The notes under the pieces: generated by a model
The model's database searches: none
What the model was told of the DNA's origin: nothing
Seen by the model: the letters and a program-made list of their open reading frames with translations, nothing else
DNA from: Oceanobacillus jordanicus
Lineage (GTDB): Bacteria; Bacillota; Bacilli; Bacillales; Amphibacillaceae
Direction of reading: 5' to 3'
Length of the DNA: 64,000 nt
NCBI RefSeq assembly: GCF_022095695.1
Contig: NZ_JAIFZM010000006.1
Span: forward strand, 1-64,000
Position numbers and translations under genes: made by a program
Part shown: one piece after another, positions 54,842-63,402 of the stretch
Numbering within the stretch: position 1 is the first letter of the stretch
Layout of the letters: each line of letters begins with the position of its first letter

Positions 54842-55164
54842 TGTCTAGCTCCGCGTGCCCAGAAACTAGGCGACTTCGCAAATCGCCCTACGATAAAGAA
54901 GATTTGCCGATTGGGGTTAACCAGAGGCCTAGTCGCCCTTATACCCGGAGGGTGCAAGTCATCATCGGTTTCGTAATTTAAGGTGGGTCGACTAAAAACG
55001 GCCTTTGCGGCCAACGTCGACATACCCCTGTTGCAGGGGCATGATTCCTTTGTCTCCTAAGAGGAATGCTCCATTAAAACCGCCACTTTGCGTGGCTACA
55101 TGGAGCCACCTGGCATGGCCAGGCGCATTCGCTACATTTCTAAACGGGCACGCTACGCTTTTCT
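54842..55164 (+). repeat. Family A structured repeat, copy A3 (long form)
   Basis: Head TGTCTAGCTCCGCGTGCCC and tail GGGCACGC (55146-55153) are complementary over 8 bp with this copy's own sequence. It has the internal GATAAAGAAG...CTTATACCC segment shared with A2 and the core GTCGAC, CGGCC, CCCCTGTTGCAGGGG. It follows the cyclase terminator and runs to the TAA codon of the minus-strand AhpD-like gene. No coding frame is credible in the 386-bp gap. Confidence 0.82.
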
Positions 55165-55533
55165 TTACTTCTGGGTATAGTAGTCAAAGGTGTCCATTGC
55201 AAGGGTTACCCCTTGAGAAAATGCAGCGCCGCCACCTACTGCAGCACTAACGGCAATGGCTTCCATAAATTCTTCTTCTGAGGCGCCATTTTCCACGCAT
55301 CCTTTTGTATGGTACATAATGCAATATTCATCTTGGGCATAAATACTAATGCCAAGCGCTATTAGCTGCTTTTCTTTCTTTGCAATAGCTCCTTTATCAA
55401 AGCATGCTTCTGTAAATTCGAAGTACCCCTTAGTCATTTTAGGAAGTTTTGCCTCAAAGCGACTGGTTCCTTCTTTAAATTCTAAAATTGACTGATCAAA
55501 ATAATTTACGATTTCCTCTTCACGTGAATCCAT
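55165..55533 (-). CDS. Carboxymuconolactone decarboxylase/AhpD-like protein
   Basis: A 122 aa all-helical protein of the CMD/AhpD family. The active-site region reads EYCIMYHTKGC, so the second Cys of the AhpD CxxC pair is Tyr; a disulfide-reducing peroxidase partner role is therefore unlikely in the standard form. ATG after GGAGGG. Monocistronic. The stop codon is at the end of a family A repeat. The upstream 298 bp hold its promoter and that of the next gene. Confidence 0.85.
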   Translation of the reverse strand: MDSREEEIVNYFDQSILEFKEGTSRFEAKLPKMTKGYFEFTEACFDKGAIAKKEKQLIALGISIYAQDEYCIMYHTKGCVENGASEEEFMEAIAVSAAVGGGAAFSQGVTLAMDTFDYYTQK

Positions 55534-55831
55534 GTTGTGATTCCCTCCATCTCAAATGGCAATATTGCTAACTAATGCTTACTGGCAAAAGAATTGTTCA
55601 AACATAATAAGCCAGTTACAAAAGGCTCCTGCTTTTTTATAGCTTTCTAAAAATAGGGAAAAATATGTGTGTGAAAATTTGGAAGTCATGCTGTGGGCAT
55701 CAATCAACTCTAGGATAAAGAACCCATTACAATTTACTTTAATTTACGTTTACCATTGTGGAAAGTGGCATAAGCATGTGAGGGTTGGTATACTTAAGGT
55801 ACCTCAAGGAAGTAAAGGGAGGAAGTAACCA

Positions 55832-56650
55832 TTGATTAAAAAAACAGGTTTAGAGAAAGACGCCATGCGTGTCCTTAAACAAACAAGTAGAACATTCTAC
55901 ATACCGATTACACTTCTAAAGCAACCACTTAAAATGACGGTGGGTTCTGCTTATTTGTGCATGCGGGCCATTGATGAAATAGAAGATCATGAAGCACTAG
56001 ATAATAGTAGTAAACAAGCATTGCTGAACGCTATCAGTATCCTTCTACTAAATAAATTTGACCAACAGGCCTATAACGAGCTGCTGGCCCCCTATGAGGA
56101 TATTCTGCCAGAGGTGACATTAAGACTGGGCGAATGGATTGAAGTGTGCCCAAGAGGAATTGTTGATAAAGTTTTAGAATCTACGGGTATTATGGCAAAA
56201 GGAATGGCAGACTGGGCAGCACGCGATTGGGTAGTGAATACGGAAGAGGACTTGGATGATTATACATATTATGTTGCAGGTCTTGTTGGTGTCATGTTAT
56301 CAGATATATGGGAATGGTATGATGGAACGATTACTGATAGAGAATTGGCAATCGGCTATGGAAGAGGTCTCCAAGCTGTTAATATGCTACGCAATCAAGA
56401 AGAAGATGCCGAACGTGGTGTCACGTTTATCCCTGATGGATGGGACCGAGATGATTTGTTTACATATGCCAGTGAAAACCTTGATAAGGCAGATACCTAC
56501 ATAAAGTCAATTCACACACGACATATTTTACACTTCTGTAAAATTCCGTTAGCTTTAGCAAAAAGAACGCTTAGTGCGATGCAGAACGGAAAAGAAAAAA
56601 TGTCACGTAGTGAGGTTGAAGAAACAGTTGATGAAATTATAAAAGAATAG
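55832..56650 (+). CDS. Squalene/phytoene synthase-like protein
   Basis: A 272 aa helical protein of the trans-head-to-head prenyl synthase family. First acidic motif DEIED (about residue 49), second QAVNMLRNQEEDAERG (about residue 186), where the usual NxLRDxxED Asp is Asn, while ED is kept. TTG start after GGGAGG. TGGTATACT upstream (55786-55794) is an extended -10 element. No carotenoid or hopanoid genes are adjacent, so the product (squalene, phytoene-like, or none) is open. Confidence 0.8.
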   Translation: MIKKTGLEKDAMRVLKQTSRTFYIPITLLKQPLKMTVGSAYLCMRAIDEIEDHEALDNSSKQALLNAISILLLNKFDQQAYNELLAPYEDILPEVTLRLGEWIEVCPRGIVDKVLESTGIMAKGMADWAARDWVVNTEEDLDDYTYYVAGLVGVMLSDIWEWYDGTITDRELAIGYGRGLQAVNMLRNQEEDAERGVTFIPDGWDRDDLFTYASENLDKADTYIKSIHTRHILHFCKIPLALAKRTLSAMQNGKEKMSRSEVEETVDEIIKE

Positions 56651-56764
56651 CGATAGAAATAGTTGACGAGGTTTCAGGAAATAATAATGATGTATTGCCC
56701 GGCATATATTTTATAAATGGTGCAAAAAATAGGTAAAAGCACATGTATAAATTATAGTAATTTT

Positions 56765-56793
56765 TTGACCAATTAGCTAATTTAGACTATAAT
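56765..56793 (+). promoter_or_regulatory. Promoter of the BCCT transporter gene
   Basis: TTGACC (56765-56770), 17 nt, TATAAT (56788-56793). It leaves a leader of about 150 nt before the GTG start; no further element was recognised in the 298-bp gap. Confidence 0.75.
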
Positions 56794-56948
56794 ATTGACC
56801 TGTGTTATAAAAAAGGGCAAGCTGGTGGAACTTCGTCAAGGGTTATTTACTATAATAACAATAATCAACTTCCATCCAACGGTCTTAAATGACAAAGCTA
56901 AACAACCAATTTTAGACACTTGCTCCTAAAAAAATTAGGAGGAAAAGC

Positions 56949-58496
56949 GTGAAACGTAAATCAAAAAAGTTAGATTGGCCAGTGTTCATAATTAGTGGTG
57001 GTTTTCTAACTGCATTTATCGTACTTTCATTAATTAACAGTGACATGGTTGGTAGTGCAATCAACAACTTATTTAGTTACTCTGCAACGTTCTTTGGAGC
57101 TTATTGGCAGTTGTTACTATTAGGGAACTTCTTTATCGGGATTGGACTAGCCATATCAAAGTATGGAAAAGTAAAATTGGGCAAGCAAGATAAGCCAAAG
57201 TATAGTTATTTTCGTTGGGTTGCAATGATTTTAGTAACCTTATTGGCAAGCGGAGGAGTCTTCTGGGCTGCTTCTGAACCAATGTATCACTATATGACCA
57301 CACCGCCTTTATTTGGTGGAGGAGAGTTTAATAATATTAATGCCGCGTTAGCACAATCTTTTTTGCATTGGGGATTTACTGCCTGGGCTATTCTAGGTAC
57401 ACTCGCAACGATTGTAATGATGTATGTTCATTATAATAGAGGATTTCCACTGCGCCCCAGAGGGTTGCTCTTCCCTATCTTCGGAGAGAAAATTTATCAT
57501 AAAAGTATTCTTGGATCCTCTGCAGACATCTTTTCCATTATCGCAACGGTTGCAGGGACACTTGGACCTTTAGGATTTCTTGGGTTGCAAATCTCTTATG
57601 GATTACACCATTTATTTGATGTGCCCAATACATTGACCTTAAGTATTACCGTTGTCTTAGGATTGGCAGTAATTGCAGCTATTTCTGCGGCCACTGGTGT
57701 AGATAGAGGGATCTTAACACTTAGTCGTTATAATGTTGGTCTTACAATATTTTTAGCAATTGTTGTTTTAATTATTGGACCGACTATGTTTATTTTAGAT
57801 GGTTTTGTCGGTGGAACAGGCCATCATATCCAGAATTTCTTTACCATGAGTATGTTTAGAGGCGATAGCGCTTGGTTGGGTGCTTGGACAATCTTTTTCT
57901 GGGGATGGTTTATCGGTTATGCGCCAATGTTAATTGTCTTTATTAGTCGTATTTCTCGTGGTAGAACGATTAGGGAACTTATTATTGCTGTATCCATTGT
58001 TGCACCATTAGTAAATAATTTCTGGTTTTCAGTAGTTGGTGGAACAGGGCTATTCTTTGAAACCGAAAATCCGGGATCTGTTTCTGGAGCTCTGAGTGAA
58101 GGTGGTATGCCTGCTGCTGTTATGGCAATATCTGATCAGCTTCCGCTGGGTACATGGATAGGACTAGGATTTCTTATTGTATCTGTTGTCTTTGTTGCAA
58201 CAACAGTGGATACCATGTCTTATACTGTGGCTGCAACACTTACGGGAAATGACAGTCCTAGAAGATGGTTACGCGTATTTTGGGCGATCATTTTTGGTTT
58301 AACAACAGCTGTTATTCTTTCCATTGGTGAGGACAGTATTTCTTCTATCCAAAATTCAATTGTAATAACCGCAGTACCTGTATCATTACTCTTGCTTCCG
58401 CCGTTGTGGAATGCTCCGAAAATTGCTAGAAAAATGGCCATCGAACAAGGGTTGATCTGGCAAAGAGAAATGAGCAAGAAAATGAATAAGCATTAA
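56949..58496 (+). CDS. BCCT family betaine/carnitine/choline transporter
   Basis: A 515 aa sodium-coupled transporter with twelve helices. The signature WTIFFWGWFIGYAPMLIVFI lies at about residues 314-333 and SRGRTIREL follows. Aromatic substrate-box residues are in GGVFWAASEP. Members import glycine betaine or related solutes for osmoprotection. GTG start after TAGGAGG. A solitary gene with a strong promoter and its own terminator; exact substrate not decided. Confidence 0.92.
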   Translation: MKRKSKKLDWPVFIISGGFLTAFIVLSLINSDMVGSAINNLFSYSATFFGAYWQLLLLGNFFIGIGLAISKYGKVKLGKQDKPKYSYFRWVAMILVTLLASGGVFWAASEPMYHYMTTPPLFGGGEFNNINAALAQSFLHWGFTAWAILGTLATIVMMYVHYNRGFPLRPRGLLFPIFGEKIYHKSILGSSADIFSIIATVAGTLGPLGFLGLQISYGLHHLFDVPNTLTLSITVVLGLAVIAAISAATGVDRGILTLSRYNVGLTIFLAIVVLIIGPTMFILDGFVGGTGHHIQNFFTMSMFRGDSAWLGAWTIFFWGWFIGYAPMLIVFISRISRGRTIRELIIAVSIVAPLVNNFWFSVVGGTGLFFETENPGSVSGALSEGGMPAAVMAISDQLPLGTWIGLGFLIVSVVFVATTVDTMSYTVAATLTGNDSPRRWLRVFWAIIFGLTTAVILSIGEDSISSIQNSIVITAVPVSLLLLPPLWNAPKIARKMAIEQGLIWQREMSKKMNKH

Positions 58497-58510
58497 GATT
58501 GATAAAGAGC

Positions 58511-58549
58511 AAAGACACCTCCAGTAGACTGGATGGTGTCTTTGTTTTT
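58511..58549. terminator. Terminator after the BCCT gene
   Basis: AAAGACACC with GGTGTCTTT plus inner CCAG/CTGG, followed by TTTTT; the stem may also stop the converging minus-strand gene. Confidence 0.85.
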
Positions 58550-58552
58550 GTG

Positions 58553-58741
58553 CTATCTTTTGTTGAATAGGGATTTAAAGCCCAAGTAAAGTATGGCTAC
58601 ACCAAACACTATTATGGCAATGCCACCAACAAGGTCAAAGATGTTTGCGATTTCAGCAGTAACAATGGCGGAAGATGGCAAGTTAGCGAGTCCGAAGCCA
58701 GCGAGAACACAAGCTAAATAGAGTAAAGCTAATTGATACAC
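58553..58741 (-). CDS. Small two-helix membrane protein
   Basis: A 62 aa frame (GTG start, GGGAGGA 7 nt upstream) with two hydrophobic segments (about residues 3-20 and 33-55) and a basic C-terminus LFNKR. No family recognised. It ends 12 nt from the BCCT terminator. The good site and clear membrane pattern support a real gene. Confidence 0.6.
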   Translation of the reverse strand: MYQLALLYLACVLAGFGLANLPSSAIVTAEIANIFDLVGGIAIIVFGVAILYLGFKSLFNKR

Positions 58742-58822
58742 GTTGGATTCCTCCCTTCATCTTATCCTATGAAAAAGTGAGGGAGGAGGGTGTGCATGAG
58801 CCCTGGATAAATAAAGTTCTAC

Positions 58823-59353
58823 CTAATAACATTGAAAGGATTGCACATTGTCTAGGTCGGTGCCGAAAAAGAACCATCTATTTCCAGTCCATCTAAACCC
58901 AGAAATAGAATTTCTACCTACAAATGTAGGGAAAAACCAGAATGACTGCCAACGCGTCCAGATAAAAGTGAAGCGAAACAGGCAGCTTCGGATTGCGCCA
59001 GGATCAACTGCAAACAATTGCGCTTGTGGCTGAACTGGTTGAAAGGACGGTGGAGGGGTAGTTGGTGCGCCTCCAGACTGCCCTGGTCCTGGTCCGGGCT
59101 GACCCGGGAAGCCCCCTCCGCCAGGAAATCCTCCTTGGCCAGGAAATCCGCCTCCGCTACCAGGGGAACCTTGACCCGGGAACCCTGGAAATCCTCCTGG
59201 ACCTTGATTGCCTGGTCCTCCCGGAAATCCTCCCTGCCCTGGCTGTCCCGGGAAACCTCCTCCGGGGCCGAATAATCCCCCGATAATCTGTCCTGGGAAA
59301 TTTAATTGTCTTTCCTCATCGTCTTCGTATGGTGGTTGATTATAATAAGTCAA
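58823..59353 (-). CDS. Glycine/proline-rich collagen-like protein with conserved C-terminal domain
   Basis: A 176 aa protein in three parts: an acidic start (MTYYNQPPYEDDEERQ), about 75 residues of imperfect GFPGQ/GGFPG repeats (residues 20-100), and a C-terminal domain of about 60 residues rich in Trp and Phe (AIRSCLFRFTFIWTRWQSF, then FVGRNSISGFRW). Two Cys bracket the last domain. No signal peptide is seen. TTG start after GGAGG. It could be a spore-surface or envelope protein; that is inference. Confidence 0.75.
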   Translation of the reverse strand: MTYYNQPPYEDDEERQLNFPGQIIGGLFGPGGGFPGQPGQGGFPGGPGNQGPGGFPGFPGQGSPGSGGGFPGQGGFPGGGGFPGQPGPGPGQSGGAPTTPPPSFQPVQPQAQLFAVDPGAIRSCLFRFTFIWTRWQSFWFFPTFVGRNSISGFRWTGNRWFFFGTDLDNVQSFQCY

Positions 59354-59498
59354 TATATTACCTCCTCAAATGTACTCGATATAATATATGGTTAATCGTC
59401 TATTTTGGGATTGCTTTATGAAAATTGGGCGAATGCCCTGATCCTGTGTTTTGGTCTATTGTCGTTATCCGTATATTTTTAAATGGGCTTTTTTCTTC

Positions 59499-59529
59499 TT
59501 GACTCTAACGTTACGTTATACTTTATTGT
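59499..59529 (+). promoter_or_regulatory. MerR-type promoter of mta with 19-bp spacer
   Basis: TTGACT (59499-59504), 19-nt spacer, TATTGT (59524-59529). The spacer carries the dyad TAACGT, T, ACGTTA. Over-long spacers with a central dyad are typical of promoters that MerR proteins twist into activity. Confidence 0.7.
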
Positions 59530-59553
59530 AGTTATTGAAGGAGGGATTTATCG

Positions 59554-60291
59554 TTGAAAGTAAAGGAAGTGGCTAATTTAGTAGGAATCAGTGTGCGCAC
59601 ACTGCATCATTATGATGCGATTGGGCTACTAAAGCCTGAAGAAATAACAGATGCCGGCTACCGAATTTATTCCGAAAAAGATCTTGAAAAACTGCAGCAG
59701 ATTTTATTTTTTAGAGAACTGGACTTTCCTTTGAAGAAGGTCAAGGAGATTATCACTGATCCAACCTTTGATCAAAAAGAGGCGCTAGCTTTACACCGAA
59801 AAATGCTACTGGAAAAAAGAAATAGGATTGACAAAATGATGAGAACAATCGACAAAACGATTCAGTATTCGAAAGGAGAGCGAACAATGAGCGCAAAAGA
59901 GAAGTTTGAAGGATTTGATTTTAGCAAGAACCCCTTTGAGGAAGAAGCCCGTAAACGGTGGGGGGATAAAGCAGTAGATGAATCAAATGAAAAGCTAATC
60001 AACATGTCTGATGGTGAAAAAGAGGACTTCGAGAAGAAATTCAATGCCATATACAAAGAGTTGGCAGCGATTCGTCAACTAGAGCCAGGTTCGGACGTTG
60101 CACAAGATAAAATTGGAGAGTGGTTCAACTTCTTGAATGTAATGGGGACTTATTCTTTTGAAGCATTTAAAGGACTTGGCCAAATGTATGTAGACGATCA
60201 GCGGTTCACAAAAAACATTGATCAATTTGGGGATGGCCTTGCAGTATTTATGCGTGATGCAATGGCGATATATGCAGATAAAAGGAAGTGA
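59554..60291 (+). CDS. mta: MerR family activator with TipAS domain (Mta-like)
   Basis: A 245 aa protein. N-terminal MerR winged helix (residues 1-70; [24 protein letters not shown]), a dimer coiled coil (about 75-110), and a C-terminal TipAS ligand domain (about 120-240) that in relatives binds thiopeptide-type drugs. B. subtilis Mta activates multidrug efflux genes. TTG start after GGAGGG. The promoter upstream suggests autoactivation. No efflux gene is adjacent. Confidence 0.9.
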   Translation: MKVKEVANLVGISVRTLHHYDAIGLLKPEEITDAGYRIYSEKDLEKLQQILFFRELDFPLKKVKEIITDPTFDQKEALALHRKMLLEKRNRIDKMMRTIDKTIQYSKGERTMSAKEKFEGFDFSKNPFEEEARKRWGDKAVDESNEKLINMSDGEKEDFEKKFNAIYKELAAIRQLEPGSDVAQDKIGEWFNFLNVMGTYSFEAFKGLGQMYVDDQRFTKNIDQFGDGLAVFMRDAMAIYADKRK

Positions 60292-60295
60292 AAAC

Positions 60296-60331
60296 AGGAA
60301 GAAGGGGGCACAACGATGCTCCCTTCTTCCT
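60296..60331. terminator. Hairpin between mta and thiE
   Basis: An 11-bp stem, AGGAAGAAGGG with CCCTTCTTCCT. No T-run follows, so it is a weak or uncertain terminator. Confidence 0.5.
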
Positions 60332-60345
60332 AGTTGTCTGGGAAA

Positions 60346-60370
60346 TCTAAACGGACGCTTGCGCTTTTGA
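60346..60370 (+). repeat. Family A tail remnant (A5)
   Basis: CTAAACGGACGCTTGCGCTTTTG matches the tail of the other family A copies. It lies 4 nt from the TAA stop of thiE on the minus strand, the same placement as A1 and A3. Confidence 0.6.
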
Positions 60371-60373
60371 GGT

Positions 60374-60988
60374 TTATAACTGATTTACGGCTTTTTGTAT
60401 GTCTGATGCCTTGGTGATGGCAGATATGATAGCCACACCATCTGCTCCAGCTTCCATAACATCTCTAGCTGATGTGGTGGTAATGCCCCCAATCCCAACG
60501 AGCGGTAAATGTGATAGCTGTTTTCGAACTTGAGATATCCATTTCGTGCCAACAGGAGTTTTGGCATCCTTTTTTGTCCCAGTTGGAAAAATAGGACCTA
60601 CTCCGAGGTAATCAATTACAGATAAAGGGCTCTGTTCAAGCTCTGTTAGCGTTGATATGGATAATCCGATCATTTTATCAGGAAATCGAGCCCGCACCTC
60701 TTCTGCGTTGACGTCGTCTTGGCCGACATGGATTCCATCTGCATCTAAGACCTCTGCAAGCTCTAAATCATCGTTAACAATAAAAGGGATGGAGTTCTGG
60801 TAACAAATCTTTCTTAGCTGCCTTCCTAGCATTACCTTTTTTAAACCCATTAGAGAGTCAGGGCCTTTTTCACGAAATTGAAAGGCCGTAATCCCTGCTT
60901 GAGCTGCTTCTGTTAAGATATCCACCGGGTTTCTATCGCAATCTTGGCTGCCCATTATGAAATATTTGCGAAGTAGGTGTGCCTCCAT
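60374..60988 (-). CDS. thiE: Thiamine phosphate synthase
   Basis: A 204 aa TIM-barrel enzyme joining HMP-diphosphate and thiazole phosphate. QFREKG, VNDDLELAEVLDADGIHVGQDD, GVGPIFPTGTKKDA and GIGGI are in the usual order. It starts directly after the thiM stop (no gap). Last gene of the thi operon. Confidence 0.95.
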   Translation of the reverse strand: MEAHLLRKYFIMGSQDCDRNPVDILTEAAQAGITAFQFREKGPDSLMGLKKVMLGRQLRKICYQNSIPFIVNDDLELAEVLDADGIHVGQDDVNAEEVRARFPDKMIGLSISTLTELEQSPLSVIDYLGVGPIFPTGTKKDAKTPVGTKWISQVRKQLSHLPLVGIGGITTTSARDVMEAGADGVAIISAITKASDIQKAVNQL

Positions 60989-61765
60989 TTAAATCTTCCT
61001 TTCTTGCAATTGCGCTGGGTCAAGGGATAATGCATCAATAAACATAGGTGAGAAGCTACCAGGACCCGTCACATTATGCTGTTGTGCTGCAAACTCAGCG
61101 GCATGCCCATAAAAGGAAACGGCTGTTAGCAGACTATCTTTCGCAGCGTCCCCCGAAGATAAACAAGCCGTAATAATAGAACCAAGCAAGCAACCTGCTC
61201 CAGTTATTTTTCCTAATAAAGGATGACCAGAATCATTTGTGTATAGATTGCCATCTGTATAGATGAAATCTGTTTTTCCAGTGATAATAGCTGAAGTTTG
61301 AAAGGTTTCTGCTACACTTTGGACAACTTCATTTGCATCACCATCTCCCACAGAATCCACTCCTCTCGCTTCCCAGGGGGTACTTACAAGATGAGCCAGT
61401 TCTCCTGCATTGCCTTTAATAGCAGTGAATTGGATTTCATCTGTAAGTTGCTTTACCGCATCCTTACGAAAATCAGTTGCAGCCACACCAACTGGGTCGA
61501 GTACAACAGGTATTCCTTTTCTATTTGCAGAAATTCCCGCTCTTATCATGGCGGGCAGTTCCTCAGGCGTCAATGTTCCAATATTGATTAATACCCCATC
61601 AGCTGCTGAGGCCATTTCGGCGGCTTCTTTCTCCGCTTTAGCCATCACGGGAGCTCCGCCGAATGCCAGCAGTCCATTTGCTGTGAAATTCATCACGACT
61701 TGGTTTGTTAAATGATGGATAAGTGGATTGTTTCTCCTTACGTCTTTGATTAGATCAGCATTCAT
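60989..61765 (-). CDS. thiM: Hydroxyethylthiazole kinase
   Basis: A 258 aa ribokinase-like enzyme phosphorylating the thiazole alcohol for salvage. PLIHHLTNQVVMNFTANGLLA at the N-terminus, GNAGEL in the middle and GAGCLLGS with catalytic Cys near residue 193 are typical. A family B repeat lies between its start and the upstream thiD stop, yet the operon order is intact. Confidence 0.95.
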   Translation of the reverse strand: MNADLIKDVRRNNPLIHHLTNQVVMNFTANGLLAFGGAPVMAKAEKEAAEMASAADGVLINIGTLTPEELPAMIRAGISANRKGIPVVLDPVGVAATDFRKDAVKQLTDEIQFTAIKGNAGELAHLVSTPWEARGVDSVGDGDANEVVQSVAETFQTSAIITGKTDFIYTDGNLYTNDSGHPLLGKITGAGCLLGSIITACLSSGDAAKDSLLTAVSFYGHAAEFAAQQHNVTGPGSFSPMFIDALSLDPAQLQERKI

Positions 61766-61781
61766 TGCTTATCTTTCCTCC

Positions 61782-61924
61782 TTTATCCCGGTGCAACAGT
61801 CCGTAAGACTCCCACTTCAAACAGTGATATTTAAGAGGGAGTAAACGGACGCTAACACCCCGATTCGTTCAACTAACAATCAGTGGGGAAGATAAACCTC
61901 CCACTGATTGAAGGTTCACTTTAT
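61782..61924 (+). repeat. Family B repeat, copy B3
   Basis: It starts TTTATCCCGGTGCAACAG, contains GTAAACGGACGCTAACACCC and the stem AATCAGTGGG/CCCACTGATT, and ends GGTTCACTTTAT. It sits in the thi operon between thiD and thiM; its end supplies the TGA stop of thiD (61918-61916) and the last two thiD codons. Confidence 0.8.
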
Positions 61925-62716
61925 CCTTGTCGCCCAATGGTTCGTCGGACCATTTCCAGCCCCAATTGGAAAGGAATAGCGTATTGCTTCCGTAACAAAT
62001 TTCTTCGCATGCAAAACAGCTTCATAAAGCGATAAACCTTTACTTAAGTTAGCGGTTATTGCTGCAGAATAGGTGCACCCTGTGCCATGTGTATTCTTTG
62101 TGTTAATGCGTTCCTCCGAAAACGTATATATGCGATGGCCATCATAAAGGAAATCTACTGCTCTTCCCTGAAGATGTCCGCCCTTAATAAGTGCTGCACC
62201 AGCTCCCAGTTCATCAACTATATAAGCAGCAGCTTCCTTCATATCTTCTGTTGACTCTATTTGTCTTCCCGTAATAAATTCCGTTTCTGGAAGGTTGGGG
62301 GTAACAATGGTTGTCAGTGGAAGCAGCTCCTTTTTTAGAAAATGGCGTGCTTCTTCAACAATGAGAGGATCGCCACTTGTTGCTACCATTACAGGGTCCA
62401 TGACATAAGCAACTTTCTTCTTGGTTTTAGTTATATACCTCGCAATAACTTCCATCATGGGCTCATTTGCAATCATTCCCGTTTTGAGGGCATGCACCGG
62501 CATATCGGAAAGCACAGATTCGAGTTGTTGCTCAATAAATTCAACTGGAAGGTGATGCACATCCTGCACACCTGTTGTGTTTTGGGCTACGACTGATGTA
62601 ACAACAGACATCCCGTAGGTTTGTAATTCCTGAAAGGTTTTTAAATCAGCTTGAATGCCAGCACCCCCGCTTGGATCTGTTCCGGCGATCGTTAGTGCAC
62701 AAGGTATTTGTTTCAT
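61916..62716 (-). CDS. thiD: HMP/HMP-phosphate kinase
   Basis: A 266 aa ribokinase-like enzyme phosphorylating hydroxymethylpyrimidine twice. GTDPSGGAGIQADLKTF with the family Gly-rich loop, VVAQNTTGVQ and the anion-hole GTGCTYSAAI (about residues 212-221) are present. It starts in the tenA stop codon (TAATG). The final residues RIK and the stop come from the adjoining family B repeat end. Confidence 0.95.
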   Translation of the reverse strand: MKQIPCALTIAGTDPSGGAGIQADLKTFQELQTYGMSVVTSVVAQNTTGVQDVHHLPVEFIEQQLESVLSDMPVHALKTGMIANEPMMEVIARYITKTKKKVAYVMDPVMVATSGDPLIVEEARHFLKKELLPLTTIVTPNLPETEFITGRQIESTEDMKEAAAYIVDELGAGAALIKGGHLQGRAVDFLYDGHRIYTFSEERINTKNTHGTGCTYSAAITANLSKGLSLYEAVLHAKKFVTEAIRYSFPIGAGNGPTNHWATRIK

Positions 62717-63402
62717 TAGCGATTCCCCTTTTTAGCTGATGGCCATTCTTCGCACGTGTAAGCCATCTCCCAAAATTTCAACTCCAACTGGCAACTTATG
62801 CGGAAGGCTTCTTTCATTTTTTCCTGTTCTTCAAGTGAACTTTGGTTAGCAAATCGATCTAGACGAGTGCGTAATTCATTCGTTGTGTGCTCGATTTCTT
62901 CTCCAGTATAAAAGGTTATCCAATCGTAAAAGGGATGACTTTCATCAGGTTGATATTGTTCTACTAATTTCTTGCCAATTTCTAGATATGTCCATGGGCA
63001 GGGAAGTAAAGCCCCGATAATCTCACCAGACGAACCCATTTGAGCATGGTACATCATATGTTTAATATAATGGTCGGCAGTAGGCGGAAGTGAATGCCCT
63101 TGTAATGCTTCATATTCTACGCCAATATGCTCACAGAAATTTCGATGTGGATGAATTTCATCGTGAAGTACAAATTTAATCTGATCGAAGAAATAAGCGA
63201 TATCTTCCCGATCTTGTGACTTTGAAAGGGCAATTCCATAAATTTGCATAAACGCGTTCAAGTATTCATAATCCGCTTTAATATAATGGGCGAGCGCTTC
63301 CTTTGAGATGTCACCTTTTCCGACACCTTGTACAAATGGATGCGCGAAAATCATCTGAAATAGATCATCGTTTTCTTTTCTTAACTGTTCTGAAAAGTTC
63401 AT
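62716..63402 (-). CDS. tenA: Aminopyrimidine aminohydrolase / thiaminase II
   Basis: A 228 aa helical-bundle protein that hydrolyses degraded thiamine products to recover the pyrimidine. Catalytic Cys in ALLPCPWTY (about residue 136) and Glu residues in YTGEEIEHTTNE are kept. First of a tightly spaced tenA-thiD pair; with ThiW upstream it points to uptake and salvage of thiamine breakdown products. Confidence 0.94.
   Translation of the reverse strand: MNFSEQLRKENDDLFQMIFAHPFVQGVGKGDISKEALAHYIKADYEYLNAFMQIYGIALSKSQDREDIAYFFDQIKFVLHDEIHPHRNFCEHIGVEYEALQGHSLPPTADHYIKHMMYHAQMGSSGEIIGALLPCPWTYLEIGKKLVEQYQPDESHPFYDWITFYTGEEIEHTTNELRTRLDRFANQSSLEEQEKMKEAFRISCQLELKFWEMAYTCEEWPSAKKGNR

Noticed and set aside
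54842-55250. Short open frames inside family A copies
   Set aside because: They are not conserved between copies and lack ribosome binding sites; the repeats look noncoding.
59018-59286. Plus-strand frames opposite the collagen-like gene
   Set aside because: They are mirror images of the GC-rich GFPG repeats. The minus-strand frame has the ribosome binding site and a conserved C-terminal domain.
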